Shown here piece after piece: positions 8,579 to 18,207 of a DNA stretch of 64,000 nt. This stretch comes from Sphingomonas sp. Lineage in GTDB: Bacteria; Pseudomonadota; Alphaproteobacteria; Sphingomonadales; Sphingomonadaceae. The stretch is taken from the NCBI GenBank assembly GCA_017418975.1, contig JAFOMG010000021.1, forward strand, positions 1 through 64,000. Direction: 5' to 3'. The notes beneath the pieces were generated by a model. The model searched no databases and was not told the DNA's origin. It saw nothing but the letters and a program-made list of their open reading frames with translations. Positions within the stretch are counted from its first letter, which is position 1. Every line of letters starts with the position of its first letter. The position numbers and the translations under genes were made by a program.

Positions 8579-9181
8579 ATGGAACGTCGAATCGACGATC
8601 GCTCGAAAATCTCGGTCTATCGGTCCGCGATGCTGCGGTGGGGCGGCTATGAGGCGCTCTGCCTGATCCGCAACATCTCGCCCGGCGGCCTGATGGGCAA
8701 GCTCCATACCGACCTGCCGCCCGGCGAGCCGGTGACGGTGGAGATCCGCTCGGGCAACAGGATCTCCGGGCGCATCGCCTGGTCGGCGGACGGGATGATC
8801 GGCGTGCAGTTCGACGAGCGCATCGACGTGCTCGAAGTGCTCCACGCGCCGGTGCATGGCGAGCCGGGGCTGACCCAGCGCATGCCGCGGCTGCGCATCG
8901 CCTGCCCGGTGAGCCTGGTGGCCGAGGGCATGCGGGTGAGCGTCACGCTGATCGACGTGTCGCAGGGCGGCGTGAAGGTCGAGGCCGATTTCCTCCGCGA
9001 GGGCGACGCGGTGACCGTGGGGGTCCATGGGCTCGATCCGCGGCGCGGCGTGGTGCGCTGGGCGCATGACGGCCGGGCGGGGATCGGCTTCCTCGCCGCG
9101 ATCCCCTTCGACACGCTCGCCAGATGGGCGCTCGATCGCCAGGCCGAACTGGCCGCCGCCGAGGTCGAGGCCCAGATTTAG
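8579..9181 (+). CDS. Tandem PilZ domain protein
   Basis: A 200-residue protein made of two PilZ-like beta-barrel domains (about 1-90 and 95-190). The first opens with ERRIDDRSK and contains LIRNISPGGLMG; the second has PRLRIACPVSLV and LIDVSQGGVKVEAD. PilZ domains bind cyclic di-GMP through an RxxxR motif and a D/NxSxxG motif. NISPGG and DVSQGG are clear copies of the second. The first domain has basic residues (RRIDDR) in the right place, so c-di-GMP binding is plausible but unproven. The open frame runs 324 bases upstream, but the homologous part begins at this ATG. Confidence 0.85.
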   Translation: MERRIDDRSKISVYRSAMLRWGGYEALCLIRNISPGGLMGKLHTDLPPGEPVTVEIRSGNRISGRIAWSADGMIGVQFDERIDVLEVLHAPVHGEPGLTQRMPRLRIACPVSLVAEGMRVSVTLIDVSQGGVKVEADFLREGDAVTVGVHGLDPRRGVVRWAHDGRAGIGFLAAIPFDTLARWALDRQAELAAAEVEAQI

Positions 9182-9198
9182 GACCATGTCCTTCCTTC

Positions 9199-9255
9199 GT
9201 CACCCCGGCCTTGCGCCGGGATGACGGTGGAGAACGGATACTTGTCCGGGTTCCC
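9199..9255. repeat. Short dispersed palindromic repeat, copy B
   Basis: The second copy of the element at 5653-5714: hairpin CCCCGGCCTTGCGCCGGG followed by ATGACGGTGGAGAA and ATACTTGTCCGGGTTC. It lies between the convergent PilZ and hydroxyacyl-CoA dehydrogenase genes, the same type of place as copy A. Confidence 0.7.
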
Positions 9256-9258
9256 AGC

Positions 9259-10131
9259 CTAGCGCGTCGGCACCGGCTCCGCGCCCGTATAGTCGTAGAA
9301 GCCGCGCTTGGTCTTGCGGCCATACCAGCCGGCTTCGACATATTTCACCAGCAGCGGCGCCGGGCGGAACTTGGGATCGCCCGTGCCCTCGAACAGCACG
9401 CGAGTGATCTCGAGACAGGTATCGAGCCCGATGAAGTCGGCGAGGGTGAAGGGGCCCATCGGATGGTTGAGGCCGAGCTGGCAGGCTGCGTCGATGTCCG
9501 GGATCGTCGCCACGCCTTCGCCCAGCGCGAAACAGGCTTCGTTGAGCATCGGCATCAGCACCCGGTTGACGATGAAGCCCGGCGCGTCATTGGCATGGAC
9601 GATGCGCTTGCCGAGCGACTGGCCAAAGGCCTCGACCGCCGCGACGGTGCCGTCCGATGTCGCCAGGCCGCGGATCAGCTCGATCAGGCCCATCACCGGC
9701 ACCGGGTTGAAGAAATGCACCCCCATGAACCGGCCGGCATCGGGCGCGGCCTGGGCGAGGCGAGTGATCGGGATCGACGAGGTGTTGCTGGCCAGGATCG
9801 CCTGCGGGCCCAGCACCTTGCCGACATTCTCGAAGATCTGGCGCTTGATGGCCTCCCGCTCGGTCGCGGCTTCGATGACGAGGTCGCAGGGGGCAAAGCC
9901 ATCGGTGCCGCCGACACAGGTGATCCGGCCGAGCGCGGCTTCGGCGTCGGCCTGGGCGATCTTCTCCTTCTCCACCGCCCGGGCGAGCTGCCTGGCGATC
10001 CCCGCCTTGCCGGCCTCGGCCCGCGCCTGATCGACGTCCGACAGCAGCACGGCATAGCCCGCCTGGGCCGAAACCTGCGCGATGCCCGCGCCCATCTGCC
10101 CCGCACCGATCACGCCTACCGTCTTCATCAT
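9259..10131 (-). CDS. 3-hydroxybutyryl-CoA dehydrogenase family protein
   Basis: A 290-residue NAD(P)-dependent enzyme interconverting 3-hydroxyacyl-CoA and 3-oxoacyl-CoA. The N-terminal Rossmann motif is [45 protein letters not shown] (catalytic His) and [15 protein letters not shown] are the conserved domain blocks, and the C-terminal domain carries [16 protein letters not shown]. Length equals stand-alone Hbd/PaaH enzymes rather than fused FadB. It may serve butanoyl-CoA or PHA metabolism together with phaB and phaC elsewhere in the window. Confidence 0.92.
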   Translation of the reverse strand: MMKTVGVIGAGQMGAGIAQVSAQAGYAVLLSDVDQARAEAGKAGIARQLARAVEKEKIAQADAEAALGRITCVGGTDGFAPCDLVIEAATEREAIKRQIFENVGKVLGPQAILASNTSSIPITRLAQAAPDAGRFMGVHFFNPVPVMGLIELIRGLATSDGTVAAVEAFGQSLGKRIVHANDAPGFIVNRVLMPMLNEACFALGEGVATIPDIDAACQLGLNHPMGPFTLADFIGLDTCLEITRVLFEGTGDPKFRPAPLLVKYVEAGWYGRKTKRGFYDYTGAEPVPTR

Positions 10132-10190
10132 CTGTCTCCTTCGTCGCAGGCTCCTACCCGGTGATCGCCGAATCGGCTAGGCTCGCCGCC

Positions 10191-11189
10191 ATGTCGATCC
10201 TCGCGCTCCTCCTCGCCATGCCGGTCCCGCAGGACGGTCCGGAAAAGCTCTATGGCGACTGGGCGGTCGCCTGCGACAATCTGCACGGGTGCGAGATGAC
10301 CTCGCTCTATCCCGGCGACCAGGCCGTGCCCGAAGAGGGTTCGGGCTATGACGCGAGCATGGCGCTTACCCGCGCTGCCGGCCCGGCGGGCGGGTTCACC
10401 GTGGAGGTCTGGCCCTCCGGCAAGCTCGACGGCAAGGCGACCCTCCAGGTCGACGGGGTCGCGATCGCCGCCACGGCCGGCGGCGGCGGCGACAGCGTGA
10501 CCTTTCGGGGCGCCGATGCCGCGAAGATCGCCGCCGCCCTGCCCAACGGCAAGGAAGCGGCGCTGGTCGGTGCCGCCGGCCAGGTCGTGGCCCGCATCTC
10601 GCTCGCCGGCTCCTCGGCCGCGCTGCGCCATATCGACGCCGATCAGGGGCGGGCCGGCACGGTGACCGCGGTGGTGGCCAGGGGCGGCAAGCCCGCCGGC
10701 GCGGTGCCCGCCGCCCGGCCGCCCGAGCGCATAGCGGCCCTGCGTCCTTCGGGGACTCCTGCCGGCGTCTCCAGGGCCCTGCGCGCGACACTGGAGAAGC
10801 AGGGCGATTGCGACGGGCTGTATGACGGGGCCGAGACCGTGCCCGAAGTCGCCACCTATGCGCTGGGCGGCGGCAAGACGCTGGCGCTGATTCCCTGCGG
10901 CGCGGGGGCCTATAACTACAGCACCGTCGCCTTCGTGCTGGCGGGCGGCAAGGCGGTGCGCGCGGCGTTCGACGACGGCAATGACGGCATGCTGGTCAAT
11001 GCCGGCTTCGACAAGGCGGGCGTGCTCTCCACTTTCGCCAAGGGGCGCGGCGTCGGCGATTGCGGCCAGAGCCAGGCCTATGTCTGGGACGGCGCGCGCT
11101 TCCGGCGGACCGAGGAGCGGGTGATGCGCGAATGCCGCGGCTCCGCCAACTGGCTTGCCACCTACCGCGCGACCGCGGTGTTTCGCTGA
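10191..11189 (+). CDS. DUF1176 domain secreted protein
   Basis: A 332-residue protein beginning with a short hydrophobic leader (MSILALLLAMPVPQ) consistent with export. The mature protein opens with EKLYGDWAVACDNLHGCEM, the typical DUF1176 start with paired cysteines. Further cysteine pairs occur in the C-terminal half (QGDCDGLYD, LIPCGAGAYN, VGDCGQSQAY, MRECRGSANW), suggesting disulfides in the periplasm. The function of DUF1176 is unknown. The upstream methionine at 10161 lies in non-conserved sequence, so the ATG at 10191 is chosen. Confidence 0.82.
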   Translation: MSILALLLAMPVPQDGPEKLYGDWAVACDNLHGCEMTSLYPGDQAVPEEGSGYDASMALTRAAGPAGGFTVEVWPSGKLDGKATLQVDGVAIAATAGGGGDSVTFRGADAAKIAAALPNGKEAALVGAAGQVVARISLAGSSAALRHIDADQGRAGTVTAVVARGGKPAGAVPAARPPERIAALRPSGTPAGVSRALRATLEKQGDCDGLYDGAETVPEVATYALGGGKTLALIPCGAGAYNYSTVAFVLAGGKAVRAAFDDGNDGMLVNAGFDKAGVLSTFAKGRGVGDCGQSQAYVWDGARFRRTEERVMRECRGSANWLATYRATAVFR

Positions 11190-11228
11190 CAAGTTGCGGG
11201 ACCCGCCCACCGGCCCTATGGGCCGCGC

Positions 11229-12125
11229 ATGACCAACGCCCCCGATCCCGCGCTGCTCGCCAAGGCCGAAACGCTCGTCGAGGCGCTGCCCTATCTGCAG
11301 CGTTATGCCGGCGCGACCTTCGTCGTGAAATATGGCGGCCACGCAATGGGCGATCCCGAGCTGCAGCGTGACTTCGCCGAGGACGTGGTGCTGCTGAAGG
11401 CCGTGGGCATCAATCCGATCGTCGTCCATGGCGGCGGGCCCCAGATCGGTGCGATGCTCAAGCGGCTGGGCGTCGAATCGAACTTCGTCGGCGGGCTCCG
11501 CGTGACCGATTCGGAGACGGCGAAGATCGCCGAGATGGTCCTGGCCGGATCGATCAACAAGGAGATCGTCAGCTGGATCGGCGCCGCGGGCGGCCGCGCG
11601 GTCGGCATTTCGGGCAAGGATGCCGGGCTCGTCACCGCAGAGAAGGTGACCGGGCGCGAGGCCGATCCGCTTCAGGGCATCGAGCGCCATGTCGACCTGG
11701 GTTTCGTGGGCGAGCCGGTCGGCGTCAATCCGGCGATCCTCCACTCGCTGGCGGCGCAGGGCTTCATCCCCGTGGTCGCGCCGATCGCCCTGGGCGCGGA
11801 CGGCCACACCTACAACATCAATGCGGACACCATGGCGGGCGCGATCGCCAGCGCCTGCGGCGCCTCGCGCTTCTTCCTGCTCACCGACGTGGCCGGCGTG
11901 CTCGACAAGTCGGGCGAGCTGATGACCGATCTCGATCCGGCGCGCATCGCCGCGCTCAAGGCCGACGGCACGATCAAGGGGGGCATGATCCCCAAGGTCG
12001 AGACCTGTGTGAACGCCGTCGAGCAGGGCGTCGACGCGGCGGTGATCCTCGATGGCCGCGTGCCGCACGCGATGCTGCTGGAAATCTTCACGCGGCGCGG
12101 CGCGGGCACGCTCGTCCACGCCTGA
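11229..12125 (+). CDS. argB: Acetylglutamate kinase
   Basis: A 298-residue enzyme phosphorylating N-acetylglutamate, the second step of arginine synthesis. The amino-acid-kinase fold is clear: [11 protein letters not shown] with the ATP-binding glycines, [13 protein letters not shown] for the acetylglutamate loop, [12 protein letters not shown] and [11 protein letters not shown], and the closing [15 protein letters not shown]. Length and C-terminus match hexameric, arginine-feedback-inhibited ArgB types. No other arginine gene is adjacent. Confidence 0.97.
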   Translation: MTNAPDPALLAKAETLVEALPYLQRYAGATFVVKYGGHAMGDPELQRDFAEDVVLLKAVGINPIVVHGGGPQIGAMLKRLGVESNFVGGLRVTDSETAKIAEMVLAGSINKEIVSWIGAAGGRAVGISGKDAGLVTAEKVTGREADPLQGIERHVDLGFVGEPVGVNPAILHSLAAQGFIPVVAPIALGADGHTYNINADTMAGAIASACGASRFFLLTDVAGVLDKSGELMTDLDPARIAALKADGTIKGGMIPKVETCVNAVEQGVDAAVILDGRVPHAMLLEIFTRRGAGTLVHA

Positions 12126-12255
12126 TCCATGGGGCGCGCCGGCCGGCCCGGCGAACCGCGCGCGCCTGTGCATTGAACCCGCGCAAGCGCGCGCCGGGGT
12201 TGTTGCGGGGCGCGGCATTCCCTAATCTGTGGCGCAAGAGACCTCGGAGAGCGCT

Positions 12256-12570
12256 TTGATCCCCTTCCTACTCATGATCCTCGACATCATCGGCTTCCTG
12301 CTGTCGGCGTTGAGCATCGTCATCATCGTCCAGGCGATCCTGTCGTGGCTGATCGTGTTCAACGTGATCAACCTCTACAACGAGTTCGTCCGCTCGGTCT
12401 GGCAGGCGCTCGAAGTGATCACGAAGCCGATCTATCGCCCGATCCGCAGGATCCTGCCTGATTTCGGCGCGCTCGACCTGAGCCCGCTCGTGGCGCTGCT
12501 GATCATCTACGTCCTCAGCAACTTCGTCCTGCCCACGCTCGCGGCGCAGCTGGCCTCCGCGGCCTATTGA
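12256..12570 (+). CDS. yggT: YggT family membrane protein
   Basis: A 104-residue protein with two hydrophobic hairpins: IPFLLMILDIIGFLL and LSIVIIVQAILSWLIV, then PLVALLIIYVLSNFVL near the C-terminus, around the conserved ITKPIYRPIRRILP loop. YggT proteins are linked to osmotic tolerance and cell shape or division. The TTG at 12256 has GGAGAG six bases upstream and gives the usual N-terminus; a GTG at 12229 would add nine polar residues. It begins a tight run with yggU (7-base gap) and folD. Confidence 0.85.
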   Translation: MIPFLLMILDIIGFLLSALSIVIIVQAILSWLIVFNVINLYNEFVRSVWQALEVITKPIYRPIRRILPDFGALDLSPLVALLIIYVLSNFVLPTLAAQLASAAY

Positions 12571-12577
12571 GCCCGGG

Positions 12578-12886
12578 ATGCCGGCCTGGCGGCGCCTGGC
12601 GGACGGGATCGAGATCGCCGTCCGGGTGACGCCGCGCGCGTCGCGCGATGCCCTTGCGGCGGGCACCGGCGAGCATTTCGCCGCCCGGCTCGCCGCGCCG
12701 CCGGTGGACGGCGCGGCCAATGCCGCGCTGGTGCCGCTGGTGGCGAGCGTCTTCGGCGTGCCGAAGCGCGCGGTTACGCTGATCGCGGGCGATACGGCGC
12801 GGCATAAGCGGCTTCGCGTGGCGGGCGATCCCGCGGCGCTGGAAGATATCGCGCACAGGCTCTATGGCGGGGCGCATGACGGCTGA
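12578..12886 (+). CDS. yggU: DUF167 (YggU) family protein
   Basis: A 102-residue cytoplasmic protein of the YggU/DUF167 family: [16 protein letters not shown], the central [17 protein letters not shown], and the basic RHKRLRVAG. The fold is known from structures, but the function is not established. The pairing with yggT just upstream is widely conserved. Its last 11 bases overlap the start of folD. Confidence 0.87.
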   Translation: MPAWRRLADGIEIAVRVTPRASRDALAAGTGEHFAARLAAPPVDGAANAALVPLVASVFGVPKRAVTLIAGDTARHKRLRVAGDPAALEDIAHRLYGGAHDG

Positions 12887-13751
12887 GATCATCGACGGCA
12901 AGGCGTTCGCCGCGGGCCTGCGCGCCCGCGTGGCGGAACTGGTTCCCGCGTTCCGGGAAAGGGCGGGCCGCGTGCCCGGGCTCGCCGTGGTGCTGGTGGG
13001 CGAGGATCCGGCGTCCGCCGTCTATGTCCGCTCCAAGGGCAAGATGACGCGCGAATGCGGCATGGAGAGCTTCGAGCACAAGCTGGGCGCCGACACGACC
13101 CAGGCGACGCTGATCGCGCTGGTCGACAAGCTCAATGCCGATCCGGAGGTGGACGGCATCCTCGTCCAGCTGCCGCTGCCCAAGCATATCGACGAGCAGG
13201 CCGTGCTCACCCGGATCGATCCGGACAAGGATGTCGACGGCTTCCACCCGGTCAATGCCGGGCGGCTGGCGACCGGGCTGCACGGCTTCGTGCCCTGCAC
13301 CCCGCTCGGCTGCCTGATGCTGCTCGAGGATCGGCTGGGCGATCTGAGCGGGCTCGACGCAGTGGTGATCGGCCGCTCGAACATCGTCGGCAAGCCGATG
13401 GCGGCGCTGCTGACCCGGGCGAGCGCGACGGTGACGCTCGTCCACTCCAGGACGCGCAACCTGCCGCATTATCTGAAGCATGCCGATATCGTCGTCGCGG
13501 CGGTGGGCCGGGCGCATTTCGTCAAGGGCGAGTGGCTGAAGCCGGGCGCGACGGTGGTCGATGTGGGCATCAACCGGACGGACGAGGGCCTGGTCGGCGA
13601 TGTCGACTTCGACAGCGCGGCGAGCGTGGCGGGCGCGATCACGCCGGTGCCGGGCGGCGTCGGGCCGATGACGATCGCCTGCCTGTTGCGCAACACCCTG
13701 GTCGCGGCGCACCGCAATGCCGGCGTGCCGCTGGCCAAGGGCGCGATATGA
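12876..13751 (+). CDS. folD: Bifunctional methylenetetrahydrofolate dehydrogenase/cyclohydrolase
   Basis: A 291-residue enzyme converting 5,10-methylene-THF to 10-formyl-THF. Signatures include [13 protein letters not shown] (catalytic Lys region), [27 protein letters not shown] for the Rossmann loop and [13 protein letters not shown] near the end. The ATG at 12876 lies inside yggU, so the genes overlap by 11 bases; a further in-frame ATG at 12864 is less likely. The stop overlaps the next start in an ATGA, which points to translational coupling. Confidence 0.96.
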   Translation: MTAEIIDGKAFAAGLRARVAELVPAFRERAGRVPGLAVVLVGEDPASAVYVRSKGKMTRECGMESFEHKLGADTTQATLIALVDKLNADPEVDGILVQLPLPKHIDEQAVLTRIDPDKDVDGFHPVNAGRLATGLHGFVPCTPLGCLMLLEDRLGDLSGLDAVVIGRSNIVGKPMAALLTRASATVTLVHSRTRNLPHYLKHADIVVAAVGRAHFVKGEWLKPGATVVDVGINRTDEGLVGDVDFDSAASVAGAITPVPGGVGPMTIACLLRNTLVAAHRNAGVPLAKGAI

Positions 13752-14362
13752 TCCTTGCCGCGCTGATCCTCCAGGCTGCCGCGCCGCAGAGCGCGGTCGA
13801 TGCCGAGCGCGCGTTCAACGCGGCGGCGCAGGCCAGGGGGCAGTGGACGGCGTTCCGCGAATATGCGGCGGCGGATGCGACGATGTTCGTGCCGCAGCCG
13901 GTGAAGGCGCGGGAATGGCTGAAGGATCGCAAGGATCCGCCAAGGTCCATCACTTGGTGGCCGACGGAGAGCTATGTTTCATGCGACGGCAACTATGCGG
14001 TGAACAGCGGCGGCGTGCGTTGGCCGGGCGGTAAGCTCGGTTATTTTACGACCGTCTGGAAGCGCCAGGTAGATGGCAGCTGGCAATGGCGGCTCGACCA
14101 TGGCGACAAGCTGAAAAGCGATCGCGGCCGCCCGGTCGAGCCGAAGCTGGTCCGGGCATCCTGCGCACCGTTGCCGCAGCCGATTATGTCGTCGATCCTC
14201 TCGACCCCGGGTGCGAAGCTGGGGGATGGTGCTTCATCCGACGGGACGATCCGGTGGCATTGGCAGGTTACGCCCGATGGCGCGCGCATATTCACCGTGT
14301 GGATCTGGAATGGCGACGCGTTCGAGGTATGCGTTTCCGACGGAGTGGCTGCACCGAAATGA
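13748..14362 (+). CDS. Putative secreted NTF2/SnoaL-like protein
   Basis: A 204-residue protein not assigned to a named family. The N-terminal [15 protein letters not shown] looks like a short signal sequence. The segment [26 protein letters not shown], then [18 protein letters not shown], resembles the cone-shaped NTF2/DUF4440 fold, in which a small domain binds a hydrophobic ligand. The start overlaps the folD stop and the stop overlaps marC, so it is translated from the same transcript. Function unknown. Confidence 0.72.
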   Translation: MILAALILQAAAPQSAVDAERAFNAAAQARGQWTAFREYAAADATMFVPQPVKAREWLKDRKDPPRSITWWPTESYVSCDGNYAVNSGGVRWPGGKLGYFTTVWKRQVDGSWQWRLDHGDKLKSDRGRPVEPKLVRASCAPLPQPIMSSILSTPGAKLGDGASSDGTIRWHWQVTPDGARIFTVWIWNGDAFEVCVSDGVAAPK

Positions 14363-15000
14363 TCGAGCTGTTCATCTCCGCCTTCGTCACCTTCTTCGTG
14401 GTGATCGATCCGCCCGGCTGCGCGCCGATCTTCGCGGGGCTCACCGCAGGCACCAGCGCGGCGCATCGCCGGGCGATGGCGGTGCGCGCGGTGGTGGTCG
14501 CCGCGGTCATCCTGTTCGGCTTCGCGCTGTTCGGCGAGGTGCTGCTGCGCGCGCTCGGCATCAGCCTCAATGCCTTCAAGATCGCGGGCGGCATCATGCT
14601 GTTCCTGATCGCGCTCGAAATGGTGTTCGAGAAGCGCACCGAACGGCGCGAGGACCGGGCCGAGAAAGTGAAGGCCAGCGAGCCGACCGACATCTCGATC
14701 TTCCCGATGGCGATGCCGATGATCGCGGGGCCCGGCTCGATCGCCTCGGTGATGCTGCTGATGTCGCAGAACAATGGCGTCGAGCGGACGACGGTGGTGC
14801 TGGCGGCGATGGCGGCGATCCTGCTGCTCACCATGCTGGCGCTGCTTGCCGCCGGTCCGCTGATGCGCGTGGTGGGCGCGAAGATCGAGGCGGTGGTGTC
14901 GCGGCTGCTCGGCGTGCTGCTGGGCGCGCTGGCGGTGCAGTTCGTGATCGACGGGATCAGCGCGGCGCTGGTCGCGGGGCGGGCGGCGACGGGGCACTGA
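14359..15000 (+). CDS. MarC family integral membrane protein
   Basis: A 213-residue protein with six predicted hydrophobic helices. The conserved opening FISAFVTFFVVIDPPGCAPIFAGLT and the middle DISIFPMAMPMIAGPGSIASVML are hallmarks of the MarC/YchE (UPF0056) family. Despite the name, these proteins are not proven multidrug-resistance factors. The start codon overlaps the preceding stop (ATGA); the open frame upstream of it is out of context. Confidence 0.9.
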   Translation: MIELFISAFVTFFVVIDPPGCAPIFAGLTAGTSAAHRRAMAVRAVVVAAVILFGFALFGEVLLRALGISLNAFKIAGGIMLFLIALEMVFEKRTERREDRAEKVKASEPTDISIFPMAMPMIAGPGSIASVMLLMSQNNGVERTTVVLAAMAAILLLTMLALLAAGPLMRVVGAKIEAVVSRLLGVLLGALAVQFVIDGISAALVAGRAATGH

Positions 15001-15015
15001 GGCCCCGGAAGGCGT

Positions 15016-16920
15016 TCAGCGTCTTGCGGGTTCCGCCGGTATTTCCGGCAGGTCGTAGCGAATCCGCCACAGCTTGAACGGCAGCGGCTTGCCCGGCTGG
15101 ACCTCGCGCAGCGGCACCGGCTCGAGCCAGTTCGGCACCTCGCCCTTGGCCAGCTGGGCATAGAAGCCGTTCGGCCCGCGGCTGCGGTAGAGCGTCGTCT
15201 CCGACAGGTTCGGGCAGATCAGCAGATACTGCGCCTTGTGCGCGGCGGCGATCGGCCGGAAGTTCGGCGTCGTCCAGGTGAAGGCGTGGTGGACGTCGAG
15301 GATCGCACGGCCGTTGCGGTGATAGGGGCCGGCGATGCCGCTGTGATGGGTGACGGTGATCAGGCGCGGGCCCAGATCGACATGCGTGAAGACGATCCCG
15401 GCCGGCACGTCGTCGAGCACGCGCAGGTTGCTCATCCGCGCACAGGCGGCATTGGCGGCGGCGACCTTGTCGGGCGGCGCCGGCTTGCCCGGCTTGGCGT
15501 CGTTGCCGGCGGAGAAGAAGGGCACGACCAGCCCGGCCCACAGGCCCGAGAGCAGCAGGAAGGCGAAGACCGTGCCCAGCACGCGGACGAGGATGCCGAG
15601 CAGCCGTGCAGGGCCTTCGCCGATCCAGCGCGCGAAGGGCGCGCGGATGCCCAGGAACCACGGAATGGCGACGACCAGCAATGCCACCGATCCCGGCACC
15701 GCCAGCAGCTGCGCGGCGGGCGCGGCGCGCACCTGCCAGAGGAGCATCGCGCTCGCGAATGCAGTGAACAGCGCCACCGCCGCCCAGCCGACCAGCGCCT
15801 CGCCGCGGCGCGCGCGCCAGGTGGCGAAGAGCGCGCCGAGCGTGCCGATCACCGGCAGCACCGCCATCGGAAAGGCGGTCTTGAAGGCGTGCTTGTAGAT
15901 CGGCCGCGCCTCGCGGACATTGTTGAGCCAGGTGTTGGCGAGCTCGTCCGAGACTTGCTCGGGCCGGCCCAGGCATTGCGGGAACAGCAGGGCGAAGCCG
16001 GCGACGATCGCCGCGCCGGCCAGCGCGGCAAGGGCGAGGCGGACCCGGCGGTCGGCCGGGTTGCGCAGCGACAGCGCGAAGAGCAGGGCGCCGGCGGCGA
16101 CCATCACGGTCAGCCATACGGGCGTGAGCGCGTCGCAGCGCATCGCCTGGTTGGCGTTCGAGGCGAAGAGCGCGAAGCCGAGCGCGGAGCCGCCGCCGAG
16201 CGTCAGGCCATAGACCTGCATGCGGCGCACATCGTCGCGATCCCAGATCCAGCGCAGCGCGATGATCGCGCCGGCCATCGCGCAATAGGGCAGCATCTCG
16301 AGCCCGATGGTGAGCGAAGCGGCGCTGGACAGGCCGACAACGGCGCCGCCGCGGGCCAGGCGCGGATCGGCGAGGCCGGCGACCGTCATCGCCAGGAACG
16401 CCAGCTGCCAGCCATGATGGTCGATCCGCATCGGCGCGAACATCGACATGGTCGAGGCGCAGCCCATCAGGACGATCAGCGCCACCGGCCAGGCCCAGGG
16501 CGCGACGAGCCGGCGCACGGCGAGCGAGAGCCCGGCCATGGCGAGCGCCAGCGGCAGCAGCGGCGCGAGACCGCACGCCCATTTCTCTGCCGTGGCGGTG
16601 CCGACGAACGGCTTGAAGGCGAGGATCAGCCCGGCGATCGGCAGGTCGACCAGGCGCGACCAGTGGATGTCGAACCCGCCCAGCGCCGGATCGAGGCGAT
16701 ATTGCCGCAGATCGTACCAGCCCTGGCCCGCCAGCCAGGCGCGGACCTGCATCAGGCGCATATTGTCGTCGGTGTCGCCGAGCAGCAGCCAATAGATGTT
16801 GCCCTGCCGGTCATGGAGGAACCAGGCGACCACGCAGAGCCAGAAGAGCGCCATCCAGCGCAGCCAGTTGCGGTCCAGTTCTCGGTCGAGGCGGAACCCG
16901 CCCTTGGCTTCTGGCGTCAA
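15016..16920 (-). CDS. Polytopic GT-C-like glycosyltransferase (candidate)
   Basis: A 634-residue protein with about 12 hydrophobic helices, then a soluble tail from roughly residue 470. The first periplasmic loop holds DTDDNMRLMQVRAWL, GWYD and GFDIHWSRL, an arrangement like the acidic DxD loop and following residues of STT3/PMT-type GT-C enzymes. These take sugars from polyprenyl-phosphate carriers at the periplasmic face. The TTG at 16920 is chosen for its GAGGGAA ribosome site. It is divergent from gtrA. A family-level call is my inference; relatives are often named only as membrane proteins. Confidence 0.65.
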   Translation of the reverse strand: MTPEAKGGFRLDRELDRNWLRWMALFWLCVVAWFLHDRQGNIYWLLLGDTDDNMRLMQVRAWLAGQGWYDLRQYRLDPALGGFDIHWSRLVDLPIAGLILAFKPFVGTATAEKWACGLAPLLPLALAMAGLSLAVRRLVAPWAWPVALIVLMGCASTMSMFAPMRIDHHGWQLAFLAMTVAGLADPRLARGGAVVGLSSAASLTIGLEMLPYCAMAGAIIALRWIWDRDDVRRMQVYGLTLGGGSALGFALFASNANQAMRCDALTPVWLTVMVAAGALLFALSLRNPADRRVRLALAALAGAAIVAGFALLFPQCLGRPEQVSDELANTWLNNVREARPIYKHAFKTAFPMAVLPVIGTLGALFATWRARRGEALVGWAAVALFTAFASAMLLWQVRAAPAAQLLAVPGSVALLVVAIPWFLGIRAPFARWIGEGPARLLGILVRVLGTVFAFLLLSGLWAGLVVPFFSAGNDAKPGKPAPPDKVAAANAACARMSNLRVLDDVPAGIVFTHVDLGPRLITVTHHSGIAGPYHRNGRAILDVHHAFTWTTPNFRPIAAAHKAQYLLICPNLSETTLYRSRGPNGFYAQLAKGEVPNWLEPVPLREVQPGKPLPFKLWRIRYDLPEIPAEPARR

Positions 16921-16981
16921 AATCGCTTCCCTCGCTCCGCGCCACGCATTAGGGCGACCGGCGGTTCTTGGGCAAGCGATT

Positions 16982-17398
16982 GTGACGGCGGTAATCAGGC
17001 GATTCGAAGAGATGTGGGCGAATGGCGTGTTCGGGCAGCTCGTGCGCTTCGGCATCGTCGGGCTGGCGTCGACCTTCGTCTATGCCCTGGTCTATTGGCC
17101 GCTCGCCACCTATGCGATCCCGCCGGTGCTCGCGTCGATCGCGGGCTTCCTGGTCGCGGTGGTGTTCGGCTATGTCTTCCACAGCCGCTGGAGCTTCAAG
17201 GGGCATGAAGCGGAAGGCGGCGTGGGCACCCAGTCCAAGTTCGTCGCGGTCCAGTCGGTCGGCATGGCGATGAACGCCGGCTTCACCTGGGTGATCACCG
17301 GGCCGCTGCACCAGCAGACCTGGGTGCCGCTGCTTCCCGTCGTCTTCGTCACGCCGCTCGTTACCTTCGCGCTCAACCGCTATCTGGTGTTCAAATAA
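16982..17398 (+). CDS. gtrA: GtrA family flippase-like membrane protein
   Basis: A protein of about 138 residues with four hydrophobic helices: QLVRFGIVGLASTFVYALVY, VLASIAGFLVAVVFGYVF, a third near the middle, and a final LVTFALNRYLVFK. The closing NRYLVF is the GtrA signature. GtrA proteins help move undecaprenyl-phosphate-linked sugars across the inner membrane. The GTG at 16982 is preferred; an ATG at 17012 would give 128 residues. It ends one base before the methyltransferase, and the GT2 partner lies at 18208-19230. Confidence 0.85.
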   Translation: MTAVIRRFEEMWANGVFGQLVRFGIVGLASTFVYALVYWPLATYAIPPVLASIAGFLVAVVFGYVFHSRWSFKGHEAEGGVGTQSKFVAVQSVGMAMNAGFTWVITGPLHQQTWVPLLPVVFVTPLVTFALNRYLVFK

Positions 17399-17399
17399 G

Positions 17400-18128
17400 A
17401 TGGACCGCATCGTCTACGAGCGCATGGCCGCGCACGACACCACCCATTGGTGGTATCGCGCGCGCCGCGAGATCCTTTCCGACTATCTGAAGCGCTATGC
17501 CGCCATTCCGGGCGGTGCGCGCATCCTCGAGATCGGCTGCGGCACCGGCCACAACCTGCCGATGCTTGCCCAGTTCGGCGAGATCGACGCGATCGAGATC
17601 GACGAGATCGCCGCCGCCAAGGCGAGCGAGCGGCTCGGCAAGAAAGTGGGCGCCTCGCCGCTCCCGGAGCTGACCGGCGTGGCGGACGACAGCTACGACA
17701 TGGTCGCGGTGCTCGACGTGATCGAGCATGTCGAGGACGATGTCGCGGCGCTGCGGGCGATCGCCCGGGTGCTCAAGCCCGGCGGCAAGATCCTGATCAC
17801 CGTGCCGGCCCATCAATGGATGTGGAGCGCGCACGATGTCGTGAACCACCACAAGCGCCGCTATTCCAAGGCGACGCTGACTGCCTCGCTGCACAAGGCC
17901 GGGCTTGGCTGGCGGAAGCTGCGCTGGTTCAACTCGCTGCTCTTTCCGGTGGCGGTGGCGGCGCGCTTCGTCGGCAAGCTTACCGGCAAGGACGACAGCG
18001 ACGATTCGCCGCCGCCCCGGCCGCTCAACGCCGCGTTCGAGACGGTGTTCGGGCTGGAGCGCCACCTGCTCGGCCGGCTGCCGATGCCGCCGGGCCTGTC
18101 GATCATCGTGCTGGCGGAGCCGAAGTAA
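17400..18128 (+). CDS. Class I SAM-dependent methyltransferase
   Basis: A 242-residue enzyme with motif I ILEIGCGTGHNLPML, motif II IDAIEIDEIA, and VAVLDVIEHVEDD followed by the post-motif LKPGGKILITVPAHQWMWSAHD. The HxxRRYSK segment is common in sugar or lipid-carrier methyltransferases encoded next to GtrA/GtrB-type genes. The ATG begins one base after the gtrA stop, so the two are co-transcribed. The target may be a lipid-linked sugar; this is an inference from context. Confidence 0.85.
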   Translation: MDRIVYERMAAHDTTHWWYRARREILSDYLKRYAAIPGGARILEIGCGTGHNLPMLAQFGEIDAIEIDEIAAAKASERLGKKVGASPLPELTGVADDSYDMVAVLDVIEHVEDDVAALRAIARVLKPGGKILITVPAHQWMWSAHDVVNHHKRRYSKATLTASLHKAGLGWRKLRWFNSLLFPVAVAARFVGKLTGKDDSDDSPPPRPLNAAFETVFGLERHLLGRLPMPPGLSIIVLAEPK

Positions 18129-18129
18129 C

Positions 18130-18206
18130 CGTCATCCCGGCGAAAGCCGGGATCTCATGCCGTATCGCGACATCGTCCGAGACCCCGGCTTTCGCCGGGG
18201 TGGCGG
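18130..18206. repeat. Paired hairpin intergenic repeat
   Basis: Two hairpins face each other: ATCCCGGCGAAAGCCGGGAT at the left and CCCCGGCTTTCGCCGGGG at the right, with a 30-base spacer. It belongs to the same general family as the elements at 40-175 and 59589-59698, with GTCATCCC ends. It sits between the convergent methyltransferase and GT2 genes and may also act as a bidirectional terminator. Confidence 0.7.
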
Positions 18207-18207
18207 C